DNA of 8,825 nt from JBCDCU01 sp039180865 (lineage in GTDB: Bacteria > Pseudomonadota > Alphaproteobacteria > Rhizobiales > JACESI01): positions 1 to 8,825 of the forward strand of contig JBCDCZ010000190.1 of assembly GCA_039180865.1 (NCBI GenBank). The letters run 5' to 3'. Of this stretch, positions 1-6,814 are shown piece after piece. Position 1 is the first letter of the stretch. Every line of letters begins with the position of its first letter. The position numbers and the translations under genes were made by a program. The notes below the pieces were generated by a model that did no database searches, was not told the origin of the DNA, and worked only from the letters and a program-made list of their open reading frames with translations.

Positions 1-70
1 CCACCAAAACCGGGGAAGACAATTCTGTGCGACCCGCCCTGAAATGCCAGCAGCCCCGATAAGCGCCCGG

Positions 71-98
71 ACCATAACAAGAGCTTTGTTCATGTCAA
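71..98 (-). promoter_or_regulatory. Candidate sigma-70 promoter pointing out of the window
   Basis: On the minus strand a perfect -35 hexamer TTGACA (98 to 93) is followed after 16 bases by TATGGT (76 to 71), which matches four of six positions of the -10 consensus. It would drive a gene lying to the left of base 1 on the same strand as the other six. The match is by eye only. Alphaproteobacterial promoters often have weak -10 elements, so the call is tentative. Confidence 0.3.
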
Positions 99-101
99 GC
101 C

Positions 102-162
102 AAGACTTTAGGCAAAATACCTAGAAAGAACAGAGCTCAAGTCATCACTCGCGAAGACTTTA
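102..162. repeat. 9-bp direct repeat AAGACTTTA, two copies
   Basis: AAGACTTTA occurs at 102-110 and again at 154-162, 52 bases apart, which is close to five helical turns. Read on the minus strand (TAAAGTCTT), the left copy ends three bases upstream of the TTGACA hexamer of the candidate promoter at 71-98. Two equally phased copies beside a promoter could be operator sites for a regulator. A chance repeat in AT-rich sequence is also possible. Confidence 0.25.
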
Positions 163-211
163 TAAATGCTGTGGAAAGAGGGTGAAGAAAATCGCAAGCA
201 CAAGTCCTGAA

Positions 212-253
212 CAGGTCGATTACTCGTTCATTCAGGCAACACAGATCGACCTG
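212..253 (-). terminator. Stem-loop after the Amt-chemoreceptor gene, possible terminator
   Basis: CAGGTCGAT (212-220) and ATCGACCTG (245-253) form a perfect 9-bp inverted repeat with a 24-base loop, beginning 15 bases after the TAG stop of the Amt-chemoreceptor gene. A second pairing, CCTGAA (206-211) with TTCAGG (231-236), interleaves with the first in a pseudoknot-like arrangement. The loop is long and no T-run follows directly; a moderately T-rich stretch comes about 20 bases later on the minus strand. It may be a 3'-end stabiliser or a weak terminator rather than a classical intrinsic one. Confidence 0.3.
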
Positions 254-268
254 CTGCGCATACGAATT

Positions 269-2647
269 CTAACTTATCCGAAAACGATTGGTGGCATCGC
301 CAAGGTCACCGGCGACCTTCTGAAGACTGTCGGCAGAGCGGTCGATACGATTGACGACAGCATGTCCGGATTGAACATCATGGTTGAGCGCCTCAGTACG
401 CTCTTTTGCCCGGTTCGCATTGCTTGCCATACTATCGGCGAATGCCGTGATTTGATGCGTTTCCTCGACCATCTCTCCGGCTTCGACGGCAACCTGTCTG
501 GCACTTTTTGCTGTCCCCTTGGCAATACCTTGCAATTCGCCAGCCGTCTTTTCCTGTTCGACGGTCGTGTCAGCAATCCCTTTCATGGCCGCGTTCATCG
601 CCGCGATGATCTTCGCGACTTCGGTAATGCCCTCGGTTGCCTGAAGCGATCCAGATTTCATGGCTTCCACGCGCATGGCAATCTGTTTCGTTGCTTGCTG
701 CGTCTGATCGGCAAGAGCTTTGACTTCCTGGGCGACGACCTCGAAGCCTTTACCTGCCGAGCCTGCGCGTGCGGCCTCTATCGTCGCATTTAAAGCAAGG
801 AGGTTCGTTTGGTTCGCGATCGCGTCAATCAGTACGACAACCTCATCGATCTGCGCCGATGCCGTCCCGAGTTCATTCACGGTCTCACTCATCGAGGTCG
901 CCAACGCGGTTGCATCGTTTGCGACTTCACCGGCATCCCGGGCGGATTTTGAAACAAAGCCGATCGACTGGGCGAGTTCGGAAACCGTTCCCGACACTTT
1001 TGCAAAGTCCTCGGCAATGCCGGTTGTCGCATTGGCGACAATCTTTGCCCGACCTTCGATCTGACGTGAAATGTGCGTGGCCTGTTGGGTTTTCGATTCA
1101 AGCTCAAGGGAAGCGTCCGTCAAATCCACCATCCCATCGGCAAGACGGCCCGTCGTATCAATGAGAGTGTGCGACGTGCTCCCAAGATCTTCAGAGGCGC
1201 TGCCCAAGCGATCAGCTTTATCTCCAAGAGATCCCACAAGTCCGCGCATCTCATCCAGGAACGGATTGATCACCTTTGCAATCTCCGCATATTCATCCCC
1301 ACCTGTCTCATCAAGCTTGCTGGTGAGATCGCGGTCGACCAGTACCATTTGATGAAGCGTTTCGCGCAACGCGCCCGCGCCAATGGTTGCGCCATGTTCG
1401 GTTGCGTTCAAACCTTCCATTTCTTCTTGCGAAGATATGCGAAGACCGATCACCATATCGATCGCTTTGAACAAGAGATAACCGGTGCCAAACGCCCAGA
1501 CAAAGGCTATCAGCACACCCTGAATCTGGATCATAATCTGATCGAGACGGGTTCCGGCGAGAAGCGCGTCCTGCGGCATGAAGACTGCGAGCAATATCGT
1601 CCCCGCCGCTCCAGCGGTTCCGTGCACCGAAACGGCGCCGACCACATCGTCAAGCTTCAGGTTGTTGAGAAGGAATTCCTCGCTCACCATAACAATGAGG
1701 CCAGCCAGTGCGCCGATCATTGCGGCACCCTGTGGATCGACAAGGTGACATCCTGCTGTGATGCCGACCAGGCCACCGAGCATTCCGTTGACGGTTCGAG
1801 CCGGTAGATAAAGGCCATCATAAATGCGGCCCCCGATCAATCCGGCAACGCCACCGCATGCTGCCGATATGATGGTGTTGGCAACAATCATCGTAAACTC
1901 CGGCGATCCGGCCGTCGTTGAACCGCCGTTAAAGCCGATCCAACCAACGGCGAGGATCACTGCGCCACTTGTTGTCAAAACGAGAGAGTGCCCGTGGATT
2001 GTTACAGGCTTGCCGTTGGCGTCGAACCGCCCGGCGCGCGCTCCGAGTACAACAATGCCTGCAAGCCCGATCCAGGCTCCAATGGAGTGAACAACTGTCG
2101 ACCCGGCGAAATCGATAAACCCTGCATCCGCCAGCCACGCCGTATTGTCCCCATCGAGCAGGTTACCCCACGCCCAGTGCCCGAATGCTGGATAAATAAT
2201 CAGAGCAAGGACAAGCGACATGATCAGGTAGCCGGCGAACTTCATTCGCTCAGCGACTGCTCCTGAGACAATCGTCGCCGCGGTTCCGACAAAGACCACT
2301 TGGAAGACGAAGAATGCGTAAGTCGCAGCATCCACGTCGGAGAACATCGACAAACCACCGCCGAAACCGAGAAAACCACCGAGGCTCGGGCCGAACATGA
2401 ACGCAAAACCAATTGTGTAGAAAGCAAGGGCTGCGATTACCAGGTCCGAGATGTTCTTTTGCGCAACATTGATCGAGTTCTTTGACCGAACCATGCCGGC
2501 TTCAAGAAAAAGAAACCCGACTTGCATCAAGAGGACCAGGGCCGCGGCGATGATCATCCAAAGAAGATCTGCAGTTGCTTCCTGACTGGCAACTTTGGTG
2601 GACAGCTCGGTGAGCTCCTGCCGAAGCGCGGTAACGTCTGCAGCCAT
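269..2647 (-). CDS. Ammonium channel (Amt/AmtB) fused to HAMP-like helix and chemoreceptor signalling domain
   Basis: A 792-residue inner-membrane protein. After a short polar helix (1-25), residues about 27-400 are a full Amt channel. The FLEAGMVRSKNS motif is at 47-58, the gate phenylalanines at F115/F119, and the DFAGSTVVH motif at 179-187. The twin pore histidines are H187 and H342, and GFN is at 238-240. The conserved Amt C-terminal tail (GLRISSQEEMEGL, 401-413, then HGA) is kept. It runs straight into a HAMP second-helix-like segment (440-471, DLTSKLDE onward) and then a long coiled-coil chemoreceptor domain (about 475-790). The CheA/CheW-contacting hairpin tip is near 608-650 (NQTNLLALN, EAARAG). 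No CheR-binding pentapeptide is present at the C-terminus, and the classical Glu/Gln methylation pairs are not obvious. All residues known to be needed for ammonium conduction seem present, so it may transport as well as signal. The start has a weak AGGGG ribosome site. Inferred role: ammonium sensing for taxis. No glnK is adjacent in the window. The fusion is continuous in one frame, so an assembly artefact is unlikely. Confidence 0.93.
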   Translation of the reverse strand: MAADVTALRQELTELSTKVASQEATADLLWMIIAAALVLLMQVGFLFLEAGMVRSKNSINVAQKNISDLVIAALAFYTIGFAFMFGPSLGGFLGFGGGLSMFSDVDAATYAFFVFQVVFVGTAATIVSGAVAERMKFAGYLIMSLVLALIIYPAFGHWAWGNLLDGDNTAWLADAGFIDFAGSTVVHSIGAWIGLAGIVVLGARAGRFDANGKPVTIHGHSLVLTTSGAVILAVGWIGFNGGSTTAGSPEFTMIVANTIISAACGGVAGLIGGRIYDGLYLPARTVNGMLGGLVGITAGCHLVDPQGAAMIGALAGLIVMVSEEFLLNNLKLDDVVGAVSVHGTAGAAGTILLAVFMPQDALLAGTRLDQIMIQIQGVLIAFVWAFGTGYLLFKAIDMVIGLRISSQEEMEGLNATEHGATIGAGALRETLHQMVLVDRDLTSKLDETGGDEYAEIAKVINPFLDEMRGLVGSLGDKADRLGSASEDLGSTSHTLIDTTGRLADGMVDLTDASLELESKTQQATHISRQIEGRAKIVANATTGIAEDFAKVSGTVSELAQSIGFVSKSARDAGEVANDATALATSMSETVNELGTASAQIDEVVVLIDAIANQTNLLALNATIEAARAGSAGKGFEVVAQEVKALADQTQQATKQIAMRVEAMKSGSLQATEGITEVAKIIAAMNAAMKGIADTTVEQEKTAGELQGIAKGTAKSARQVAVEAGEMVEETHQITAFADSMASNANRAKERTEALNHDVQSGHAVVNRIDRSADSLQKVAGDLGDATNRFRIS

Positions 2648-2703
2648 GTCCCAACCCCTGATTTACATAGAATCAACCTCACGCAAAATTAGCTAGTATT
2701 GAG

Positions 2704-2732
2704 TTTATAACCGATTAACTATAGTTAGGTAA
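2704..2732 (-). promoter_or_regulatory. Candidate promoter of the Amt-chemoreceptor gene with palindromic operator
   Basis: The gap between the P-loop gene and the Amt-chemoreceptor gene is AT-rich (about 26% GC over 2681-2760, much lower than the coding sequence). On the minus strand TTACCT (2732 to 2727), 17 bases and TATAAA (2709 to 2704, five of six to the -10 consensus) form a promoter-like pair about 57 bases before the ATG. A perfect 12-bp palindrome, TAACTATAGTTA (2716-2727), fills most of the spacer, where a bound repressor would block polymerase. A third TAAC half-site lies at 2743-2746. I saw no sigma-54 -24/-12 element, although nitrogen control would make one plausible. A separate promoter here would let this gene be expressed apart from the upstream transporter operon. 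Confidence 0.4.
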
Positions 2733-2782
2733 ATTAAATGTCTAACAAAAACAGTATCTTGACAGCCTTTTGATATTCAACA

Positions 2783-4603
2783 CTATTTTTGTACCGACCA
2801 ATCTCCGACGGTGTATATTATCTCCTCCTCATCACTGATTTGCACCATATCCCGACCATCCTTCAGATTGCCCGGAGGCGACAGCAATTTCAGGAGATCG
2901 GGTCCGCAAGGCCGCCTCGATATGGCCTGAATATCAGCACAGTGCCAAACCCCTTTTCTTGTCTCACCAAGAAGATGCCCGGATTGCGGATCAACAAAGC
3001 GGACACTGTCAAAACGCTCGACACAGGTCTTCAGAAAGGTACCGGGGCGCGGGGCGTCTTGTACTTGACCTTGATAGACAGCCTCAGGGCTCTCCGCCCT
3101 GATGTTAATCGCGCGGAAACGTTCGATGTTAAACAAGCCATTGATATCGAGAACCGTCATCTCGGCGTTCCAGCCGTGAGCAACCGTCTTTGGCCGCTGA
3201 CCTTTCGGAACGGAATTATCCAGAAATTCAAAATGAACACGGCGCGTATTGTCGAGCGCCCAGGCGAAGAACAGTTTGGGCATGCCGGTATAGGCTTCAA
3301 CGTTGTGGTAGAGCAGATCCTCGACAGCTTTGTATCGGCCGGTTTTTTTGCCGCGTTTCCATGCCCGCTCCACCGTCGCCTCCGGCGGTGTAATCATGAA
3401 AAACAAGAAAACGAGACTCCCGAAGCGGGTCAAGAGCGGCGCTTCATTGCCATCAGTCCGGGTGGAAAAACTGTCGAAACGGAACCGGTCGATCAAAAGG
3501 TGGGAGATTTCCCCGCGTTTCGCTTTTTCAGCCATGTGCCGGTCGAGCTTGCGGTCAATGATGGCAAGCTCGTGGCCCGATAGCATGCCGCCATATTTGT
3601 AGTGCGGTCCAAGTCCCTCGTAATCGATCAAAAACTTGCGCCAGTAATCGGGACTGATAAGAGCGAAATCCACCCAAGGCAGTCGAAGCCGTTCGGCCAG
3701 TTCGCGTTGAAGCACGCGCGCGGTACTTTTTCCTGAGGCTGACGCACCTTTCACGTTCATAATGACCGGTTCTTCCTGGGGCGGGAGCACCCGGTAGCCC
3801 TTCTGCTCGATAGCCTTTGCGATCAATGGAGCGATCTCACGAGCGATCAGAACACTGCCCGCTTCGTTGGCCGTTAGAATGGCTGCCGCCCGTGCAATCG
3901 CCTCACGTCCGCCGCCGAGCCTTCCGTTCATTGCAAAAAAGGCATTGACCGCGCGAATCAAATGACGGCGGTACGGTTTTTTATCGTCGTCCCCTTTCCC
4001 TTCGCTAGGTGCTGACCACCGGGTGATCGCCGCAGACACGCGTTCCGCGTCACTCAATGTCCGTTTTGCAGCTTTTTTAGATCCGGGAGTAAACAATCTG
4101 GCAAAGAACGAAGAGGCCTTTGATTTCTCGGCCGAGACTTGGGGGTGCGCGTAAAGCGCCTCATCAAGGTCGGCAAGAGCCCGGTTTTGAGCCTCTTCAG
4201 TAAAATCCGCCAGACACTCAGCAAGTCGCGCACTGTCAGGCAAGACATAGTCATCAAGGATCTTCTTCACCATGCCCCTGAGACTGATGCCTAGATCCGC
4301 ATAGTTCGGGCCGTCACGAAGGGAAAGATCCGCTGTCACCCTGACAAGCACTTCATGGGCGGCGAGGCGTTCTGCGCGAAAAGGGGCAAGGTCGAATGCA
4401 GGAACGCCGACAAAGGCCGCGAGCTCTTCAATCTCGGAAAAGCTCAGAAGCACATTATCCGAGCGAAACATCGTTGAGAGTGGGAGAACCTCGCGGGGGA
4501 TGCTCGCCTCAAGGCCCGGATTCCAGGGACCAAAACCGGCCTCATCGTGTGTCATCACGGGCGCGTTGCCATCCGTGGATTTGTCCGCGCCCGTCCGCAT
4601 CAT
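2783..4603 (-). CDS. Large P-loop protein with zeta-toxin/kinase-like core
   Basis: A 606-residue, apparently cytoplasmic protein with no membrane segment or signal peptide. Residues 280-460 look like a P-loop kinase of the zeta-toxin type. The Walker A is GASASGKST (286-294). An acidic residue in SPDYWRK (317-323) stands where zeta-like kinases bind their substrate. A strand ends in LLIDRFRFD (369-377), and an Arg/Lys-rich lid-like stretch follows at 413-423. The first 280 residues are largely helical and charged and I cannot assign them. Residues 500-606 are also unassigned. At more than twice the size of classical zeta toxins and with no antitoxin-like small gene beside it, it is more likely a housekeeping or regulatory phosphotransferase than a toxin. 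It starts 21 bases after tctA with a GGAGA ribosome site, so co-transcription with the transporter is likely. The next codon is also ATG, so the start could shift by one residue. Substrate unknown. Confidence 0.85.
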   Translation of the reverse strand: MMRTGADKSTDGNAPVMTHDEAGFGPWNPGLEASIPREVLPLSTMFRSDNVLLSFSEIEELAAFVGVPAFDLAPFRAERLAAHEVLVRVTADLSLRDGPNYADLGISLRGMVKKILDDYVLPDSARLAECLADFTEEAQNRALADLDEALYAHPQVSAEKSKASSFFARLFTPGSKKAAKRTLSDAERVSAAITRWSAPSEGKGDDDKKPYRRHLIRAVNAFFAMNGRLGGGREAIARAAAILTANEAGSVLIAREIAPLIAKAIEQKGYRVLPPQEEPVIMNVKGASASGKSTARVLQRELAERLRLPWVDFALISPDYWRKFLIDYEGLGPHYKYGGMLSGHELAIIDRKLDRHMAEKAKRGEISHLLIDRFRFDSFSTRTDGNEAPLLTRFGSLVFLFFMITPPEATVERAWKRGKKTGRYKAVEDLLYHNVEAYTGMPKLFFAWALDNTRRVHFEFLDNSVPKGQRPKTVAHGWNAEMTVLDINGLFNIERFRAINIRAESPEAVYQGQVQDAPRPGTFLKTCVERFDSVRFVDPQSGHLLGETRKGVWHCADIQAISRRPCGPDLLKLLSPPGNLKDGRDMVQISDEEEIIYTVGDWSVQK

Positions 4604-4624
4604 GCATTCTCCATCGAGAAGCCG

Positions 4625-6169
4625 CTATTCGGCAACGTCCTCCGCCTTCTTAGATCCACCCCGGATCCGATCACGGATAAGTTTGAAGAGTGGAAGAAGG
4701 ATCAGAATGATTGCAATGACTGTAATCGGTCCGGCAATCGGTCGCGTAAAGAAGATCGAAAAATCACCATCGGACAAAAGGAGCGATTGGCGCAGGGTCG
4801 GTTCAGCGATCGGGCCAAGAACAATTGCCAGAACGGCTGGAGCCAGCGGATAGTCAAGAATGCGCAGGAAGAAAGCCCCGAAGCCGAAAAGCAGCATCAG
4901 CCAGACATCGAACATGTCCTGATAAGCGGCAAAGGTTCCAACGACCGACAACACGAAGATCAGCGGCGCAAGGATTGTAAACGGCATGCGCAACATGGCC
5001 AGAAACAGCGGAATAAACGCCAGATTGATCAGAACAGCGATCACGTTTGAAATGTAGAAGGACCCAATGAGCGGCCAGACGAAATCAGGCTGGTCGGAGA
5101 ACAACAACGGCCCTGGTTGGAGACCCCAGATCACCATACCTGCAAGCAGCACTGCCGTTGTCGGAGATCCTGGAATGCCAAGTGTCATCATGGGCAGCAT
5201 GGCGCCGGTTGATGCAGAATTGTTGGCAGCCTCGGGGGCCGCAACACCGTCGGCCGAGCCCTTACCGAATTCCTCCGGTTTTTTGGAGGTCATTTTCGCA
5301 ACGCCATAAGCCATGAGCGAGCCCGGTGTCGCACCAGCCGCCGGAAGAATACCGACGAAAAAGCCGAGGGATGATCCAATTGCCGTGCCCTTCCACGCTT
5401 CACCGAAGGAGCGTATGGATGCCATGACTTTGGAGAACGTAATGTTCACCTCACTCATCGTATTCTTGTACCTTGACGAATTGATCGTCCAAAGCATCTC
5501 GCCAATGCCGTAAACACCAATGGCAAGGACGAGGAATCGGATCCCGTGCGAGAAGCCCTGAATGTCGAAGAAGACAAGACGCGGCTCGCCTGAGATTTCG
5601 TCAAAACCGACAGCCGCGAGCACCAATCCGAAACAGATCGAGAAGATAGTCTTCGGTATATCGTCGCCACCAAGCCCGACGAAGGTCGCGAAAGCAAGCA
5701 GCATTAATGCAAAGATCTCCGGGTTTCCGAAGCTCAATGCAACCGACGCCAGGGGTGGCGCGAAAGCCGTAAAGAGGATGTTTGAGATTGTACCCCCGGC
5801 AAATGATGCGAGGGCGGCGACCACAAGGGCCTTGTCGGCCTTCCCCTTAAGGGCCAGCGGACGCCCGTCAAACGTCGTCGCAACCGCAGTCGATGCTCCC
5901 GGAATCCCGAGCGTTATTGAAGATATCGCACCGCCATACATGGCCCCGTAATAGATCGCGGCCAGGAAAATCATCGGCGAGGTCGCCGTTCCGGTCATGC
6001 TTTGGATGACGAAAGTAAACGGAAGCAGGATCGCGACCCCGTTGACGGAGCCAAGCCCGGGCATAGCACCCACGAACAGACCGACGATCACCCCGATGAT
6101 CGCAAGGCCCAGATTGACCGGTTGCAGGGCGACGAGAATACCGTCGAGCAGCGCGGATAGGACTTCCAT
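4625..6169 (-). CDS. tctA: Tripartite tricarboxylate transporter, large permease subunit TctA
   Basis: A 514-residue polytopic inner-membrane protein, of normal length for TctA, with about a dozen hydrophobic segments. It forms the translocation path that moves the substrate delivered by TctC, driven by an ion gradient in characterised members. The two related halves each carry the family's proline-glycine motifs: GLFVGAMPGLG (30-40) and LGIPGAS (87-93) in the first, VGILPAAGATPGS (272-284) and LGIPGSPTTAV (330-340) in the second. The highly conserved APEAANNSASTGAMLP stretch (311-326) and the C-terminal LDYPLAPAVLAIVLGP stretch (438-453) are also present. The ATG is preceded by GGGAG at suitable spacing. 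The 77-base gap from tctB holds a hairpin. The TAG stop is followed in the same frame by seven sense codons and then the start of the P-loop gene. Substrate specificity cannot be read from sequence; citrate, other carboxylates and aromatic acids are all known in this family. Confidence 0.95.
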   Translation of the reverse strand: MEVLSALLDGILVALQPVNLGLAIIGVIVGLFVGAMPGLGSVNGVAILLPFTFVIQSMTGTATSPMIFLAAIYYGAMYGGAISSITLGIPGASTAVATTFDGRPLALKGKADKALVVAALASFAGGTISNILFTAFAPPLASVALSFGNPEIFALMLLAFATFVGLGGDDIPKTIFSICFGLVLAAVGFDEISGEPRLVFFDIQGFSHGIRFLVLAIGVYGIGEMLWTINSSRYKNTMSEVNITFSKVMASIRSFGEAWKGTAIGSSLGFFVGILPAAGATPGSLMAYGVAKMTSKKPEEFGKGSADGVAAPEAANNSASTGAMLPMMTLGIPGSPTTAVLLAGMVIWGLQPGPLLFSDQPDFVWPLIGSFYISNVIAVLINLAFIPLFLAMLRMPFTILAPLIFVLSVVGTFAAYQDMFDVWLMLLFGFGAFFLRILDYPLAPAVLAIVLGPIAEPTLRQSLLLSDGDFSIFFTRPIAGPITVIAIILILLPLFKLIRDRIRGGSKKAEDVAE

Positions 6170-6197
6170 TTTCGGTCTCCCGGGTTAGCGGTAGCGC

Positions 6198-6217
6198 CAG
6201 CACGTTCTCACGCGCTG
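6198..6217 (-). promoter_or_regulatory. Intercistronic hairpin with GAGA tetraloop between tctB and tctA
   Basis: On the transcript (minus strand) CAGCGCGT and ACGTGCTG pair over eight bases, with one G-T wobble, around the loop GAGA, a GNRA-type tetraloop. It lies 30 bases after the tctB stop and 28 bases before the tctA start. No T-run follows, so it is not a classical terminator. Compact hairpins between transporter genes often act as barriers to exonucleases, so that the upstream binding-protein message lasts longer than the permease message. That role is inferred here. Confidence 0.4.
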
Positions 6218-6246
6218 CAACAAAACAAGTTTCGACGGGTCCGGCC

Positions 6247-6777
6247 CTAGAGAAAGATGTCGTAGAGCGGAATGAACAACGGCTCGAGGTATCCTTTCGG
6301 GAGCACGATGCGCATCGCAATGTCGAAGAAAAAGAAACTCACGACAGGGACAAGTGTCGCAATCGACATGGTCTGGAGCCACGAGTGACGGCCCAGAAAC
6401 AATAGGTAGTAGATGAGGAAGACAAAGATCGCTCCATAAAAACCTACAAAGCCAATCAGCGCCAAAAACCCGACCAGTCCGCCGCCGACAAACACCATCA
6501 TCCGTTTGCCGTAATCGTCGAGAAACGGTTCGTCCGATTGTGAAGCGGGCGTTTTGCCACGATACCAATTGTAGATCGTCCAGATGCAGCAGATCAGCAT
6601 CACGAGCGACAACCAGAATGGCCAGAAACCACTGCCGGGGCCTTCACCTTCGATGAAACCGACATTGTCAAAGCGTTGAGCGTCCGGGTTCCAGGATGGC
6701 GGCCTGCCGCTTTCCCACATCAGATAGAGGGAGAGGATCGCAAGAAGGATCGCCATGATCGGTTCTGCGCGTTTCAT
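6247..6777 (-). CDS. tctB: Tripartite tricarboxylate transporter, small membrane subunit TctB
   Basis: A 176-residue inner-membrane protein, slightly longer than typical TctB. It has four or five hydrophobic segments, at about 5-21, 50-70, 92-112, 113-128 and 134-158. The motif GPGSGFWPFWLSL (46-58) at the start of the second segment corresponds to the conserved GPGxFP region of the family. Between the first two segments is an unusually long polar loop (22-48), and another polar loop (72-91) joins segments two and three. TctB is required for transport by characterised systems but its exact job is poorly defined. TctB is weakly conserved, so the identification rests mainly on its position between tctC and tctA together with topology. 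The ATG lies nine bases after a strong GGAGGT ribosome site. The gap from tctC is 37 bases, consistent with one operon. Confidence 0.9.
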   Translation of the reverse strand: MKRAEPIMAILLAILSLYLMWESGRPPSWNPDAQRFDNVGFIEGEGPGSGFWPFWLSLVMLICCIWTIYNWYRGKTPASQSDEPFLDDYGKRMMVFVGGGLVGFLALIGFVGFYGAIFVFLIYYLLFLGRHSWLQTMSIATLVPVVSFFFFDIAMRIVLPKGYLEPLFIPLYDIFL

Positions 6778-6814
6778 CTCGAGACCACCTCCCTCACTCT
6801 TTCTTAAGCCCGAT

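Larger units (their letters stand above)
1..268. other. Intergenic region with no supported gene
   Basis: This stretch lies downstream of the Amt-chemoreceptor gene. On the minus strand an ATG at 93 opens a frame of about 31 codons that runs off the window edge. It has no ribosome binding site, its composition is odd for a protein (Cys and Trp clustered at the end), and I do not recognise it. A neighbouring minus frame also stays open to the edge but has no ATG. On the plus strand nothing begins with a convincing start and ribosome site. The region does hold a promoter-like sequence, a direct repeat and a stem-loop, listed separately. They suggest that a further minus-strand gene begins just outside the window. 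Confidence 0.6.

Noticed and set aside
1073..1807. A 244-codon plus-strand open frame opposite the Amt-chemoreceptor gene
   Set aside because: Rich in His, Arg and Cys with no family resemblance, and fully antisense to a well-supported gene.
2789..3583. A 264-codon plus-strand open frame opposite the P-loop gene
   Set aside because: No recognisable domain or ribosome site, and it overlaps the Walker A gene entirely on the other strand.
2783..4603. Toxin-antitoxin system built on the zeta-like P-loop protein
   Set aside because: The protein is far longer than known zeta toxins and no small antitoxin-like gene lies beside it; the neighbours are a permease and a chemoreceptor.
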